Source: Eubacteriales bacterium (GTDB taxonomy: Bacteria; Bacillota; Clostridia; Lachnospirales; Vallitaleaceae). Taken from it: DNA of 59,060 nucleotides. The notes under the pieces were generated by a model. It saw nothing but the letters and a program-made list of their open reading frames with translations. It was not told the DNA's origin and made no database searches. Shown piece by piece: positions 1-7,947 of the stretch. The translations under genes were made by a program, and so were the position numbers. The number at the start of each line of letters is the position of its first letter. Positions within the stretch are counted from its first letter, which is position 1. The stretch spans positions 1-59,060 of the forward strand of contig JAUMXK010000002.1 of NCBI GenBank assembly GCA_030535295.1. Reading direction: 5' to 3'.

Positions 1-52
1 AAGACATCGCCCTTTCACGGCGGTAACAGGAGTTCGAATCTCCTATGGGTCA
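1..52 (+). tRNA. tRNA-Glu (UUC), 5' part cut by window edge
   Basis: The anticodon arm has loop CTTTCAC with anticodon TTC, followed by a T arm with GTTCGAATC and an acceptor strand ATGGGTC plus discriminator A. The sequence is identical to the same part of the complete tRNA-Glu at 396-467, so the window starts inside a second copy. The 5' half lies before base 1. Confidence 0.95.
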
Positions 53-54
53 CT

Positions 55-127
55 TTGTCAACCGAACAACTCATCTTCCGAATGTGGAAAGTGATGTTAT
101 ACATTGCATGAGTTGTCGGAATGACAA
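55..127 (+). other. Long imperfect inverted repeat between tRNA-Glu and 5S rRNA
   Basis: Left arm 55-74 (blocks TTGTCA, CCG, ACAACTCAT) pairs with right arm 108-127 (ATGAGTTGT, CGG, TGACAA) with only small bulges. An inner hairpin can form around 74-92. The stem lies between two stable RNAs of one transcript, so a role as an RNase processing stalk is likely. There is no T-run, so it is not a terminator. Confidence 0.6.
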
Positions 128-137
128 TAAAAAATTT

Positions 138-252
138 ATGGTAGCGATACGTCCTTGGGAAACACCCGTTCCCATCCCGAACACGATGGTTAAGCCTTGG
201 ACGGCCGATGGTACTTAGCTGGAGACGGCTTGGGAGAGTAGGTGGCTGCCAT
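138..252 (+). rRNA. rrf: 5S ribosomal RNA
   Basis: About 115 nt, with the typical internal block CCCATCCCGAACACG and the 3' half ending GGGAGAGTAGGTGGCTGCCAT. The ends ATGGTAGC and GCTGCCAT pair as helix I. No 23S rRNA lies directly before it in the window; it sits between tRNA genes, an isolated 5S inside a tRNA array. Ends are placed by helix I pairing and may be off by a few bases. Confidence 0.93.
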
Positions 253-275
253 TTTTTATATAAATTATCTATTAT

Positions 276-346
276 GGCGACATAGCCAAGCGGTAAGGCA
301 TGGGTCTGCAACACCCTGATCACCGGTTCAAATCCGGTTGTCGCCT
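276..346 (+). tRNA. tRNA-Cys (GCA)
   Basis: The acceptor GGCGACA pairs with TGTCGCC. The anticodon loop is CTGCAAC (anticodon GCA), the T loop is GTTCAAATC, and the discriminator is U, which is the Cys identity base. CCA is not encoded. It is part of the same array as the 5S and tRNA-Glu. Confidence 0.96.
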
Positions 347-395
347 TTTATAGAAGATACCATAAGAGTTGTATCATCTATGACTCCACCATTAT

Positions 396-467
396 GGCCC
401 ATTGGTCAAGCGGTTAAGACATCGCCCTTTCACGGCGGTAACAGGAGTTCGAATCTCCTATGGGTCA
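396..467 (+). tRNA. tRNA-Glu (UUC)
   Basis: The acceptor GGCCCAT pairs with ATGGGTC. The anticodon loop is CTTTCAC (TTC) and the T arm is intact. CCA is not encoded. The 3' half matches the truncated copy at 1-52. It is the last gene of the array before a terminator. Confidence 0.96.
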
Positions 468-477
468 TTGAATGAAG

Positions 478-502
478 AAGTAGCGCAAGCTGCTTTTTTT
501 TT
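478..502 (+). terminator. Intrinsic terminator of the tRNA/5S array
   Basis: A 7-bp stem AAGTAGC/GCTGCTT with a GCAA tetraloop is followed by an 8-T run. It ends the stable-RNA transcript. The following stretch 503-665 is AT-rich and I see no gene in it. Confidence 0.88.
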
Positions 503-725
503 GTCTAAAAAAACGTAGCAGCTTCCAATCATTTTCAAGTTTTTATCAATCAGATTCTATTACAGAATCCTAAAAAAGCATTTATAATAACATCATAGCA
601 AATGACAAGCACACGCTTTATCACAGAACAGTGATTCGCCGGTAAGACATAATACGAAAAGTAAAATGTGGATAAACCAGAAAGAAACAGTGCTGCTTGT
701 GAAAAAAGTAAGTTGGGAGGAAATG

Positions 726-1220
726 ATGTTAGGAGCCGGATTCTTGGGAAAATGGTTGTCAAATCGCTGGGTACTTTTTGCAGTCGGATTGATGGTAATT
801 TTACTGGGAATTCACCAAATGGGAATTATCAAGCTAAAAGTATTTGATTCTTTTCAAGGATTGCAGTTTAAAAACAATAGGAGCAAGGCACTGGGTACTT
901 ATTTAATGGGAATTTCTTTTAGTTTGGGATGGACACCATGTGTCGGGCCGATTTTAGGAGCGGTATTGGTAACATCTGCCAGCAGTGGTACAGAGTTCTA
1001 CGGAGCATTTTTAATGCTGGTGTATTCTTTGGGTTTGATGATTCCTTTTCTAGTGATGGCAATTGCCTCCGGTTTGGTACTGGATAAGATTGGTGCATTA
1101 AGAAAGCATCTGACTTTGATAAAACGTATTGGCGGTGCAATGGTAGTGATTATGGGAATTATATTGATGACCAATCAATTGACAGGTATTACTGTGTGGA
1201 TTGAGCGTTTATTTGCATAG
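726..1220 (+). CDS. ccdA: CcdA-family thiol-disulfide electron-transfer membrane protein, N-terminally truncated
   Basis: CcdA/DsbD-type proteins carry electrons across the membrane to extracytoplasmic thioredoxins using one Cys in TM1 and one in TM4. This product keeps the second Cys motif (WTPCVGP) and the later helices. It starts in the middle of the family alignment, just before the usual LGxxFLGKxL...ILxGIHxMG segment. TM1 with its PC motif is missing, and no coding remnant is visible in 503-665. ATG 726 is chosen because GGGAGG lies at 715-720; an ATG at 666 is in frame but lacks a ribosome site. The neighbours (thioredoxin lipoprotein, MsrAB) fit its role, but without the first Cys the relay should fail. 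It may be a decayed gene. Confidence 0.78.
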   Translation: MLGAGFLGKWLSNRWVLFAVGLMVILLGIHQMGIIKLKVFDSFQGLQFKNNRSKALGTYLMGISFSLGWTPCVGPILGAVLVTSASSGTEFYGAFLMLVYSLGLMIPFLVMAIASGLVLDKIGALRKHLTLIKRIGGAMVVIMGIILMTNQLTGITVWIERLFA

Positions 1221-1411
1221 TAACTTTGTATATTATCAGGAAGGTGAGAAAGATAAAAATGATATTAGCAGTGATTATGGCATGAAAATTGCAGAATCAC
1301 GGTAAAAGCCGGATAGGATACATTCGGTTGGAAGAATTTCGCTTGTTTGCGGTAATAACCGTATCATCTAAAAAATAGGATATAATATCCGCGAAAAAAG
1401 CACGAGTGCGG

Positions 1412-1468
1412 CGTGCTTGGGTGAAAGAAATGGTATGCTTGCAAAAGTATTTCTTTCTCCCAAGCACG
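1412..1468. repeat. Near-perfect 20-bp palindrome
   Basis: A 20-bp arm beginning CGTGCTTGGG at 1412 pairs with the arm ending CCCAAGCACG at 1468, with one mismatch and a loop of about 17 nt. It directly abuts the dispersed repeat at 1468-1540 and shares its GCACG end motif. The rest of the 1221-1568 gap holds no convincing gene; a tiny ATG-TGA frame at about 1259 was rejected. Confidence 0.75.
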
Positions 1469-1540
1469 ACATAAGAGTGCCCTCGCGACCAAAAATTACA
1501 AAGTAATTTTTGGTTCACTCGTGCTAAATTTATGATATAA
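1468..1540 (+). repeat. Dispersed hairpin repeat, copy 1
   Basis: It matches 34206-34277 over about 72 bp: the start GACATAAGAG, then CCCTCGC, AAAATTA, GTAATTTTTGG, CTC or CTCA followed by CGTGCT, and the end TATGATATAA. Inside is an 11-bp perfect stem CCAAAAATTAC/GTAATTTTTGG. Both copies end in a promoter-like TGATATAA sequence 28-48 bp before a start codon. It resembles a small non-autonomous palindromic repeat. Confidence 0.72.
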
Positions 1541-1541
1541 C
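1533..1541 (+). promoter_or_regulatory. Extended -10 promoter for the thioredoxin/MsrAB operon
   Basis: TG-A-TATAAC forms an extended -10 element at the right end of the dispersed repeat, with no good -35 at 17 bp. Transcription would begin near 1548, about 20 nt before the lipoprotein start. The same TG-A-TATAAT arrangement is found in repeat copy 2. Confidence 0.5.
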
Positions 1542-1568
1542 ATAATAAAAGACAATTAGGAGGAAAAA

Positions 1569-2231
1569 ATGAAAAAAAATATTAGATTTATGATAGCATT
1601 ATTGATGGTAGTGATGGCATTGGCGGCCTGTGGCAGCAATGGAGGAACAAAGTCTGAAAAAGAAAAAACAGAAATGCAGGACGACAAAATGTCGGATGAT
1701 AAGAATTCGGAAATGAAAGAGGATAAAATGATGCAGGACGACAAAATGTCGGATGACAAGAATTCAGAAATGAAAGACGACTCAATGATGAAGGACGAAA
1801 AAAAGAATGATGGCGAAATGGCCATGGATTTTACCTTAATGAATAAAGACGGAAAAGAGTTTTCTCTTAGCACGGCAAAGGGAGAAAAAGTGTATGTGAA
1901 GTTTTGGGCTTCCTGGTGCTCTATTTGTCTTGCCGGTTTGGAAGAATTAAATACTTTGGCAGGAAAAGACAATGATTTCAAAATTGTCACCATTGTTTCT
2001 CCAAATGCCAAGGGAGAAAAAAGCAAAGAAGACTTTATTGAGTGGTTTGACACTTTAGGATATAATAATGTAGAGGTTTTATTTGATGAAGGCGGAACGG
2101 TGGCGGATACTTATGGAGTAAGAGCATTTCCGACTTCTGTATTGGTTGGTTCTGACGGAGTACTTACGGCGGTTCGTCCCGGCCACATGTCTACAGAAAT
2201 GATTGAAAAAGCATTTGCTGAGATTCAATAA
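1569..2231 (+). CDS. Extracytoplasmic thioredoxin-like lipoprotein (TlpA/ResA type) with Met-rich linker
   Basis: A lipoprotein signal ends in LAAC (Cys21). Residues 22-85 form an acidic, Met- and Asp-rich linker containing two tandem 19-residue units. The C-terminal thioredoxin fold has the active site WCSIC (Cys117 and Cys120) and a cis-Pro FPT motif. The expected role is to pass reducing power from a CcdA protein to the MsrAB lipoprotein encoded next, on the outer face of the membrane. AGGAGG lies before the ATG. Such CcdA, thioredoxin and MsrAB sets are known in streptococci and fusobacteria. The repeat-rich linker is unusual. Confidence 0.9.
   Translation: MKKNIRFMIALLMVVMALAACGSNGGTKSEKEKTEMQDDKMSDDKNSEMKEDKMMQDDKMSDDKNSEMKDDSMMKDEKKNDGEMAMDFTLMNKDGKEFSLSTAKGEKVYVKFWASWCSICLAGLEELNTLAGKDNDFKIVTIVSPNAKGEKSKEDFIEWFDTLGYNNVEVLFDEGGTVADTYGVRAFPTSVLVGSDGVLTAVRPGHMSTEMIEKAFAEIQ
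1674..1787 (+). repeat. Two tandem 57-bp coding repeats (Met-rich linker)
   Basis: Units start at 1674 and 1731 (ATGCAGGACGACAAAATGTC) and differ at only a few bases. Each encodes 19 residues rich in Met, Asp and Lys. Being in frame, the array could expand or contract without breaking the protein. Confidence 0.9.
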
Positions 2232-2353
2232 GAACGCTAGAAAAAATAGAGAGTTTGACAAAAAAATAAGCAGAAACCGGAATCCATAGAAATAGACGCA
2301 TAAAAACAATTTGAAAATTGAAAACATAGAGGATATTAAGAAAGGAGTATGCC

Positions 2354-3469
2354 ATGAAATGGAGAAGATTGGCGGCCATTGGACTACTGGCGGCAGTGAC
2401 GGCAACTGCCTGTTCCAATAACAGTGGGAGCCATAATCAGGCCAAAGCAAGTGAAAAGAGTATAAAAGCCGAGGCAATGACGGCAAAGACAGTGGAAGAA
2501 AAAATGAAAGAAGTAAAAGGAGAATTAAAGGAAATTTATTTGGCGGGCGGATGTTTTTGGGGATTGGAAGCCTACATGGAAAGAATCTACGGTGTGGTGG
2601 ATGCGGTCAGCGGCTATGCCAACGGTAACACAGAAAATCCGAAGTATGAAGATTTAATTTATCACAATAGCGGTCATGCAGAAACGGTAAAAGTAGTTTA
2701 TGATTCCGCCAAGACCAATTTACCGACTTTATTGGCTTATTATATGAAGGTCGTTGATCCGACCAGTCTCAATAAGCAAGGCAATGACAGAGGAAGCCAA
2801 TACCGCACCGGTATTTATTTTACGGATAAGAAAGAAGAAGCAGTGATTCAGGACTTTTTGACAAAAGAACAAAAGAAATATGAAAAACCGATTGTGATTG
2901 AAAACTTGCCATTGGCCGGATTTACTATAGCAGAGGAATATCATCAGGATTATTTGAAGAAAAATCCAAACGGATATTGCCATATTGATTTGAATCAAGC
3001 CATGGATGTGGTGATTGATCCGGCAAGATATCCTAAGCCCTCACCGGAGAAAATCAAGGAAATGCTCACAGATGCCCAATATAAGGTAACACAGGAAAAC
3101 AATACCGAGTATGCTTTTTCCAATGAATATTGGGACAATAAAGAGCCCGGACTTTATGTAGATGTTGTAACCGGCGAGCCGCTTTTTAGCTCTGCAGATA
3201 AATACGATTCCGGTTGTGGTTGGCCAAGTTTCACCAAACCGATTGCAGAAGAAGTGTTGACATATCACGAAGACAATAGCTATAATATGAAAAGAGTGGA
3301 AGTCAGAAGTAGGGTAGGAGATTCGCATCTGGGACATGTTTTTGAAGACGGGCCAAAGGATAGAGGCGGACTACGCTATTGTATCAACAGTGCATCCATT
3401 CGTTTTATTCCGGCAGCGGAAATGAAAGCGGAAGGATACGAGTATTTGATGTACTTACTGGCACAATAA
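2354..3469 (+). CDS. msrAB: Bifunctional peptide methionine sulfoxide reductase MsrA-MsrB, lipoprotein
   Basis: It reduces both S- and R-forms of methionine sulfoxide in surface proteins. The signal peptide ends at Cys20 (ATAC), a slightly unusual lipobox. MsrA spans about 58-210, with catalytic Cys67 in GGCFWG. MsrB spans about 225-365, with [17 protein letters not shown] and catalytic Cys343 in RYCINS. The zinc-binding CxxC pairs of many MsrB proteins are absent, as is usual in MsrAB fusions of this type. Its reductant is probably the preceding thioredoxin-like lipoprotein. The spacer from the previous gene is 122 bp, so one transcript is likely. Confidence 0.95.
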   Translation: MKWRRLAAIGLLAAVTATACSNNSGSHNQAKASEKSIKAEAMTAKTVEEKMKEVKGELKEIYLAGGCFWGLEAYMERIYGVVDAVSGYANGNTENPKYEDLIYHNSGHAETVKVVYDSAKTNLPTLLAYYMKVVDPTSLNKQGNDRGSQYRTGIYFTDKKEEAVIQDFLTKEQKKYEKPIVIENLPLAGFTIAEEYHQDYLKKNPNGYCHIDLNQAMDVVIDPARYPKPSPEKIKEMLTDAQYKVTQENNTEYAFSNEYWDNKEPGLYVDVVTGEPLFSSADKYDSGCGWPSFTKPIAEEVLTYHEDNSYNMKRVEVRSRVGDSHLGHVFEDGPKDRGGLRYCINSASIRFIPAAEMKAEGYEYLMYLLAQ

Positions 3470-3534
3470 AGGAATCAAAGGGTTGATTGGGCTTTTCCAT
3501 TTCGGAAAAGCCCAAATAGTATTTAGAGGAAAAG

Positions 3535-4332
3535 ATGTATAAATTATTGATTGTAGACGATGAACCATGGATTCGCAGAGGAATCCAAGCTCTTATGAAT
3601 TTGGAAGAAATCGGAATATCGGAGTTATGGGAAGCAGAAACAGGAAAAGAAGCTTTGGAGATGGTTCGAAGACATTTGCCGGATATTGTTTTTATGGACA
3701 TCAATATGCCGGAAATGGACGGCTTGACTGCGGCAGCGACCATGAAGGAAACCTATCCAAAGATGATTGTCATTATCATTACCGGTTATGATTATTTCGA
3801 ATATGCTCAAACCGCTATTCGGGCGAAAGTAGATGATTATATTTTAAAGCCGGTATCTAAGGCAGACCTTGAAACGGTTTTGTGCAGGACAATTCAAATC
3901 CTGAGAGAAAGGTCCAAACAAGAAGAAGCACGAAAAATTCTGGAGGAAAGCAGCAAGGAAGAAATGCCGGAAACAAATGACGATATCTCGGCTTTGGTAG
4001 AGGGCTATCTTCGGGAGCATCTATATTCCAAAGACCTTAGTTTAGCAGGAATGGCAAACACTATCGGGTTTAACAGCAGTTATTTGAGTGTGGTGGTCAA
4101 GCAACTTTATGGATTGCCCTTTCAGGATTATGTGCAAAAGAAAAGAATGGAAAAAGCGAAACTCCTGCTACTTTCCACCTCAATGAAAAACTATGAAATT
4201 GCCGAGCATATTGGGATGGAAGATGTCAATTATTTTGTGACTAAGTTCAAAAAAGCCTGGGGAGTGACACCGAAACAATATAGACAAGGAATGAAAAGCA
4301 ATGAAAATGAAAGCCTTCTTATCAAAGATTAA
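3535..4332 (+). CDS. Two-component response regulator, AraC-type output
   Basis: The receiver domain (about 1-120) has the acidic pair D8-D9, phosphate acceptor D55 (VFMDINMP) and the KP motif YILKP. Two AraC-type helix-turn-helix units occupy about 155-255. This is the YesN architecture, usually paired with a LytS/YesM-type kinase, and exactly that kinase follows with a 32-bp overlap. Position right after msrAB suggests control of the methionine sulfoxide repair genes, as with other Msr-linked two-component systems, but the sequence does not prove it. Confidence 0.93.
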   Translation: MYKLLIVDDEPWIRRGIQALMNLEEIGISELWEAETGKEALEMVRRHLPDIVFMDINMPEMDGLTAAATMKETYPKMIVIIITGYDYFEYAQTAIRAKVDDYILKPVSKADLETVLCRTIQILRERSKQEEARKILEESSKEEMPETNDDISALVEGYLREHLYSKDLSLAGMANTIGFNSSYLSVVVKQLYGLPFQDYVQKKRMEKAKLLLLSTSMKNYEIAEHIGMEDVNYFVTKFKKAWGVTPKQYRQGMKSNENESLLIKD

Positions 4333-6007
4333 TGTGCAAATCAGTTTGGCCTTTTTGACTCTTTCCATCGTGTTTGTGTCACTGCTTTCCTTTGCGTTTT
4401 ATTATGCGGCCGGTCAAATTCTGGTGGATAATATTCGCAAACAAACGGCAGAATCTGTAGCACAAACAGGTGATTATCTTTATGCCTATTTTGATAAGAT
4501 TCTCAGCCTTAGCGACATCATCGCCATGCATCCGGACACCACCAAGGCACTGGAGCAGGGGGATACCGAGGCCATAGAATCCCTTTCGGGCATAGTACAA
4601 ATTTCTGCCATGAGCGATACTCGGATTCAGAGTATTGCCGTCATTTCCAAAAACGGTTTTGCTCTGACCAGTGACAGCAATATGGCCATTCCGCTATCGG
4701 GGAATATGATGGAGGAATCCTGGTATCAGGCGGCGGTGGCATCAAAACAAATTCCGGTTGTGACCTCGATTCGCCATGGTGAGTTTACCATGGATAAGGA
4801 AAGCTGGGTTATTTCCATCAGCCATGAAATTGTAGGTTCTCAGGGAGAACATTTGGGTGTGGTGCTGATTGACCTTTCCTATAAATTTATTGAAGATTAT
4901 ATTTCCGGTCTGGATTTAGGCTCTACAGGATATGCGTATATTTTTGATCAAAATCATCAAATCCTTTATCATCCGGAAGAAAAGGCATTAATGGACGAAA
5001 TGAAAGCAAGCGAGCTTTTAGAGTTGGCCAAGGAAATGGATGGCAGCCTTTCCAGAAATCGCATCGTCACCAAGAAGGAAATACCGCAATTGCAATGGAC
5101 ACTGGTCGGAATCTCCTCGATGGAAAAGATGGATGATCTGAAACGTCAAATGATGGGTATGATTGTTTGGATCAATCTATTACTGATTGTGGTGGGAATT
5201 TTCATCAGCTGGGCAGTTTCTCGAAGGCTGACCAAGCCGATTTTTGAACTGCAAAAAGCAATGCAAGATGTGGATAAAAACTGGGGGCATATTCAAATCA
5301 GCAGCAGAAGTTCTACCGAGCTGAAAGCTTTGACAGAAGAATACAATGCACTGCTTGATAGAATTAAGAAACTGACCGAAGACATTGCGGAAAAGGAAAA
5401 TACCAAACGTATTTTTGAACTCAAAGCACTGCAAAGCCAAATCAATCCCCATTTTCTTTATAATACCTTAGACACGATTTTATGGTTGGCTGAGTTCGGA
5501 GAAAATGAAAAAGTCGTGGAAGTCAGCAAAGCACTGGGAGAAATGCTGCGCCTATCACTGAATATCAATCAAGATATGGTATCGCTCACCCAAGAAATTG
5601 CTCATACCAAGAATTACTTGAAAATCCAGCAGCAAAGGTATTTGGATAAAATCGAGTATCAAATCAGCGGCGATAAGAACTTACAAAATGTGGAAGTGCC
5701 AAAGCTGATTCTACAGCCGATTGTCGAAAACTCCATTTATCACGGTATTCGCCCGAAAAAAGGAAAGGGTTTGATTGCAATTTCTTATTACAAAGAAAAG
5801 GAAGACCTCATTTTGCAAGTCAAGGATAATGGTTTGGGCTATCATCCGGAAAAAAAGGAGGAGCATTTAATCAAAACCAGACTGGGCGGCATTGGTCTAA
5901 AAAATGTTGACCAAAGAATCAAAATTTTATATGGCGAGGACTATGGCCTTACGATTGGCAATCATGAAGAAGGAGGAACGATAGTAAGATATCGCCTCAA
6001 AATGTAA
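4301..6007 (+). CDS. Membrane sensor histidine kinase (YesM/LytS type)
   Basis: TM1 at about 10-35 is followed by an extracytoplasmic Cache-like sensor (about 36-285), TM2 (about 288-310), a HAMP region, the His_kinase domain with phospho-acceptor His384 in NPHFLYNTLD, and a HATPase with N-box VENSIYHG and a GIGLKN G-box. ATG 4301 is chosen because AAGGA lies at 4286-4290. The gene overlaps the response regulator by 32 bp, so translation is probably coupled. The external sensor would suit detection of oxidised or small extracellular molecules; the ligand is unknown. Confidence 0.93.
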   Translation: MKMKAFLSKINVQISLAFLTLSIVFVSLLSFAFYYAAGQILVDNIRKQTAESVAQTGDYLYAYFDKILSLSDIIAMHPDTTKALEQGDTEAIESLSGIVQISAMSDTRIQSIAVISKNGFALTSDSNMAIPLSGNMMEESWYQAAVASKQIPVVTSIRHGEFTMDKESWVISISHEIVGSQGEHLGVVLIDLSYKFIEDYISGLDLGSTGYAYIFDQNHQILYHPEEKALMDEMKASELLELAKEMDGSLSRNRIVTKKEIPQLQWTLVGISSMEKMDDLKRQMMGMIVWINLLLIVVGIFISWAVSRRLTKPIFELQKAMQDVDKNWGHIQISSRSSTELKALTEEYNALLDRIKKLTEDIAEKENTKRIFELKALQSQINPHFLYNTLDTILWLAEFGENEKVVEVSKALGEMLRLSLNINQDMVSLTQEIAHTKNYLKIQQQRYLDKIEYQISGDKNLQNVEVPKLILQPIVENSIYHGIRPKKGKGLIAISYYKEKEDLILQVKDNGLGYHPEKKEEHLIKTRLGGIGLKNVDQRIKILYGEDYGLTIGNHEEGGTIVRYRLKM

Positions 6008-6013
6008 TCTTCT

Positions 6014-7909
6014 CTATCTCTTTTGCAAAAGTTCCGGCTCTACTTGATTGATATAGGACTCCAAAGTGTTTTTATCGACCAGGGATGGCACTACGCCTTC
6101 TCTGGTGATGCAGAAGCCGGCCGCATACTGCGCAATATGAATGGCTTGTCTGATGGAATAACCATAGAGCAGATAAGAAGCGAAAGCCGAAATAAAGGCA
6201 TCTCCGGCACCCGTTTTATCAATAGAAGAAAAGTTTTTTGCCGGAAAATACTCACTGATTTCCTCCGTCAAGGCATAGCAGCCCTGTGCTCCCAAAGTGA
6301 CAATGACAATGCGTGGGCCGGACTTCCAAAAGAATCTGGCCTTTTTCTCGATGCTGTCTTCTTTTGGGTATATGGCATTTAATTCATTGGCATTTAAAAT
6401 CAAAATATCTACCATTTCCAGCAATTCTTTCCTTAAATGATTGCTGGTGGAAGGTTTTAAAATTGTCTTTCCGCCATGTTTACGAGTCAGGCGGCAGGCT
6501 GTTTCGACGGTTTCCATCGGGATTTCCGAATTGATTAAACAAAAAGCGGTATTTTCAAAAAGATGTTCCTTTTCTTCCAAATCTTGCGGCGAAAGGGCTT
6601 CATTGGCTCCGGACAAGACGGTAATCATCGAATCGCCCTTTGGCTCTACAAAGATGTAGGCCTTGGCAGTGGAAAAATCCGAAACTCTTTTAATGCCGTC
6701 CATATTGACATCTTGTTGATGCAGGGCATCAAAAATAATATCCGCTTCCGTACTGTTTCCGACAGCACCGATGATAGCGGTTCGATGTCCGAGCTTGGCA
6801 GCGCCCACTGCTTCATTGGTTGCCTTTCCCCCTGCATACAGGGAAGACTGTGATGTCAAAACCGCTCTTCCTGTGCTTGGCAGCTGGGGTACTTTCAAAT
6901 ACACATCCAAATTGATGCTGCCAATGGTCAGGATTTTTTTTGTATGCAGAAAATGAGGAATATCAATAGTTACCCGGCTACTCAGTTCGGATTTGGCTTC
7001 GAAATTGAGTTTGTCGGGTGATTTATTTTCTATCACGGAAATTATTTTTTGGCAAAGATAGTTTCCAAAATCAAAACGGGAAATTGAGTAACTGGAAATA
7101 TCGGGAAAAGAGGTTTCCGAGCGAAAGTCATCCTTGAGGCTGACAATGGAAAAATCCCAAGGAATTTTATAATGGTGGCTCAGACTCCGGGCATACAGCT
7201 CCGAAGCAATCGCAAAGTGAGAGCAAACGGTTGCAGTGATGGATTGATTGCCGATTTTTTGCAGCAGTGCGGCAATTTGATTTTGGTCAAAGACCAGCTC
7301 TTCCCGAAAAGGGATATGATAATCAAAAAGACATTTCTTATACCCCTCGAAAAAAGCATCGGTTCTGGTTCCGCTTAGAAGCAGACAGCCGATATCTTCA
7401 TGTTTCGCTTCAATCAAAGTTTGAGTGGCGGCATAGCCGAAACGATGATAATCAATATTTTCCGAGCCTTCCACAGTAGAATTGAAAATTAAATAAGGGA
7501 TACCGTTTTTTTCCAGTTCTGCACAATGATTCAAACTTTTTTCTTCCACCACTTCCCAAAGCAAGGCATCCACTTTATTTTTGCAAAAACTGGTGATGGC
7601 CTTTAATTCACATTCCGTATTATCATTGGAATAGGCCAAAAGGATTTGATAGCCCTGTTTGGCAGCACTATCCATAATGCCCCCGAGGAGCTTGGAAATA
7701 TTCTGATTGGAGCGAAATAATACCCCGATAACAAAGGTCTTGGCAGTAGCAGGCAGGTAAGAAGAATAGGGAGCATAATTATATTCTTTGGCAATTTTCA
7801 GCACCTTTTCTCTGGTTTCCTGGCTGATACTGGCATCTTTTTGGTTCATAACCTTGGACACAGTCGACACGGAAACCCCTGCCAGTTTAGCAATATCTCG
7901 GATATTCAT
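6014..7909 (-). CDS. LacI-type repressor fused to a PfkB-family (ribokinase-like) kinase
   Basis: One 631-residue frame holds a LacI helix-turn-helix (about 1-50, start NIRDIAKLAGVSVSTVSKVM), a periplasmic-binding-protein-like effector domain (about 55-320) and a complete PfkB kinase (about 325-620). The kinase has GSINLD, the sugar-binding AGGKATNEA and the anion-hole and catalytic motif DKTGAGDAF. Normal LacI regulators stop near residue 340. The gene is divergent from the nucleoside importer and is followed tail-to-tail by the sensor kinase. I infer that it represses the two importer operons and senses, and perhaps phosphorylates, ribose or a nucleoside. GGAGAG precedes the ATG. Confidence 0.92.
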   Translation of the reverse strand: MNIRDIAKLAGVSVSTVSKVMNQKDASISQETREKVLKIAKEYNYAPYSSYLPATAKTFVIGVLFRSNQNISKLLGGIMDSAAKQGYQILLAYSNDNTECELKAITSFCKNKVDALLWEVVEEKSLNHCAELEKNGIPYLIFNSTVEGSENIDYHRFGYAATQTLIEAKHEDIGCLLLSGTRTDAFFEGYKKCLFDYHIPFREELVFDQNQIAALLQKIGNQSITATVCSHFAIASELYARSLSHHYKIPWDFSIVSLKDDFRSETSFPDISSYSISRFDFGNYLCQKIISVIENKSPDKLNFEAKSELSSRVTIDIPHFLHTKKILTIGSINLDVYLKVPQLPSTGRAVLTSQSSLYAGGKATNEAVGAAKLGHRTAIIGAVGNSTEADIIFDALHQQDVNMDGIKRVSDFSTAKAYIFVEPKGDSMITVLSGANEALSPQDLEEKEHLFENTAFCLINSEIPMETVETACRLTRKHGGKTILKPSTSNHLRKELLEMVDILILNANELNAIYPKEDSIEKKARFFWKSGPRIVIVTLGAQGCYALTEEISEYFPAKNFSSIDKTGAGDAFISAFASYLLYGYSIRQAIHIAQYAAGFCITREGVVPSLVDKNTLESYINQVEPELLQKR

Positions 7910-7947
7910 TCTTCTCTCCTTTCAAACTCACAACTTTCTCTAATGGT

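Noticed and set aside
1259-1381. Small frame MILAVIMA followed by an in-frame TGA and about 30 more codons, considered as a possible selenocysteine peptide.
   Set aside because: No selenocysteine insertion structure is evident, codon content after the TGA is not protein-like, and the region runs into the palindromic repeats.
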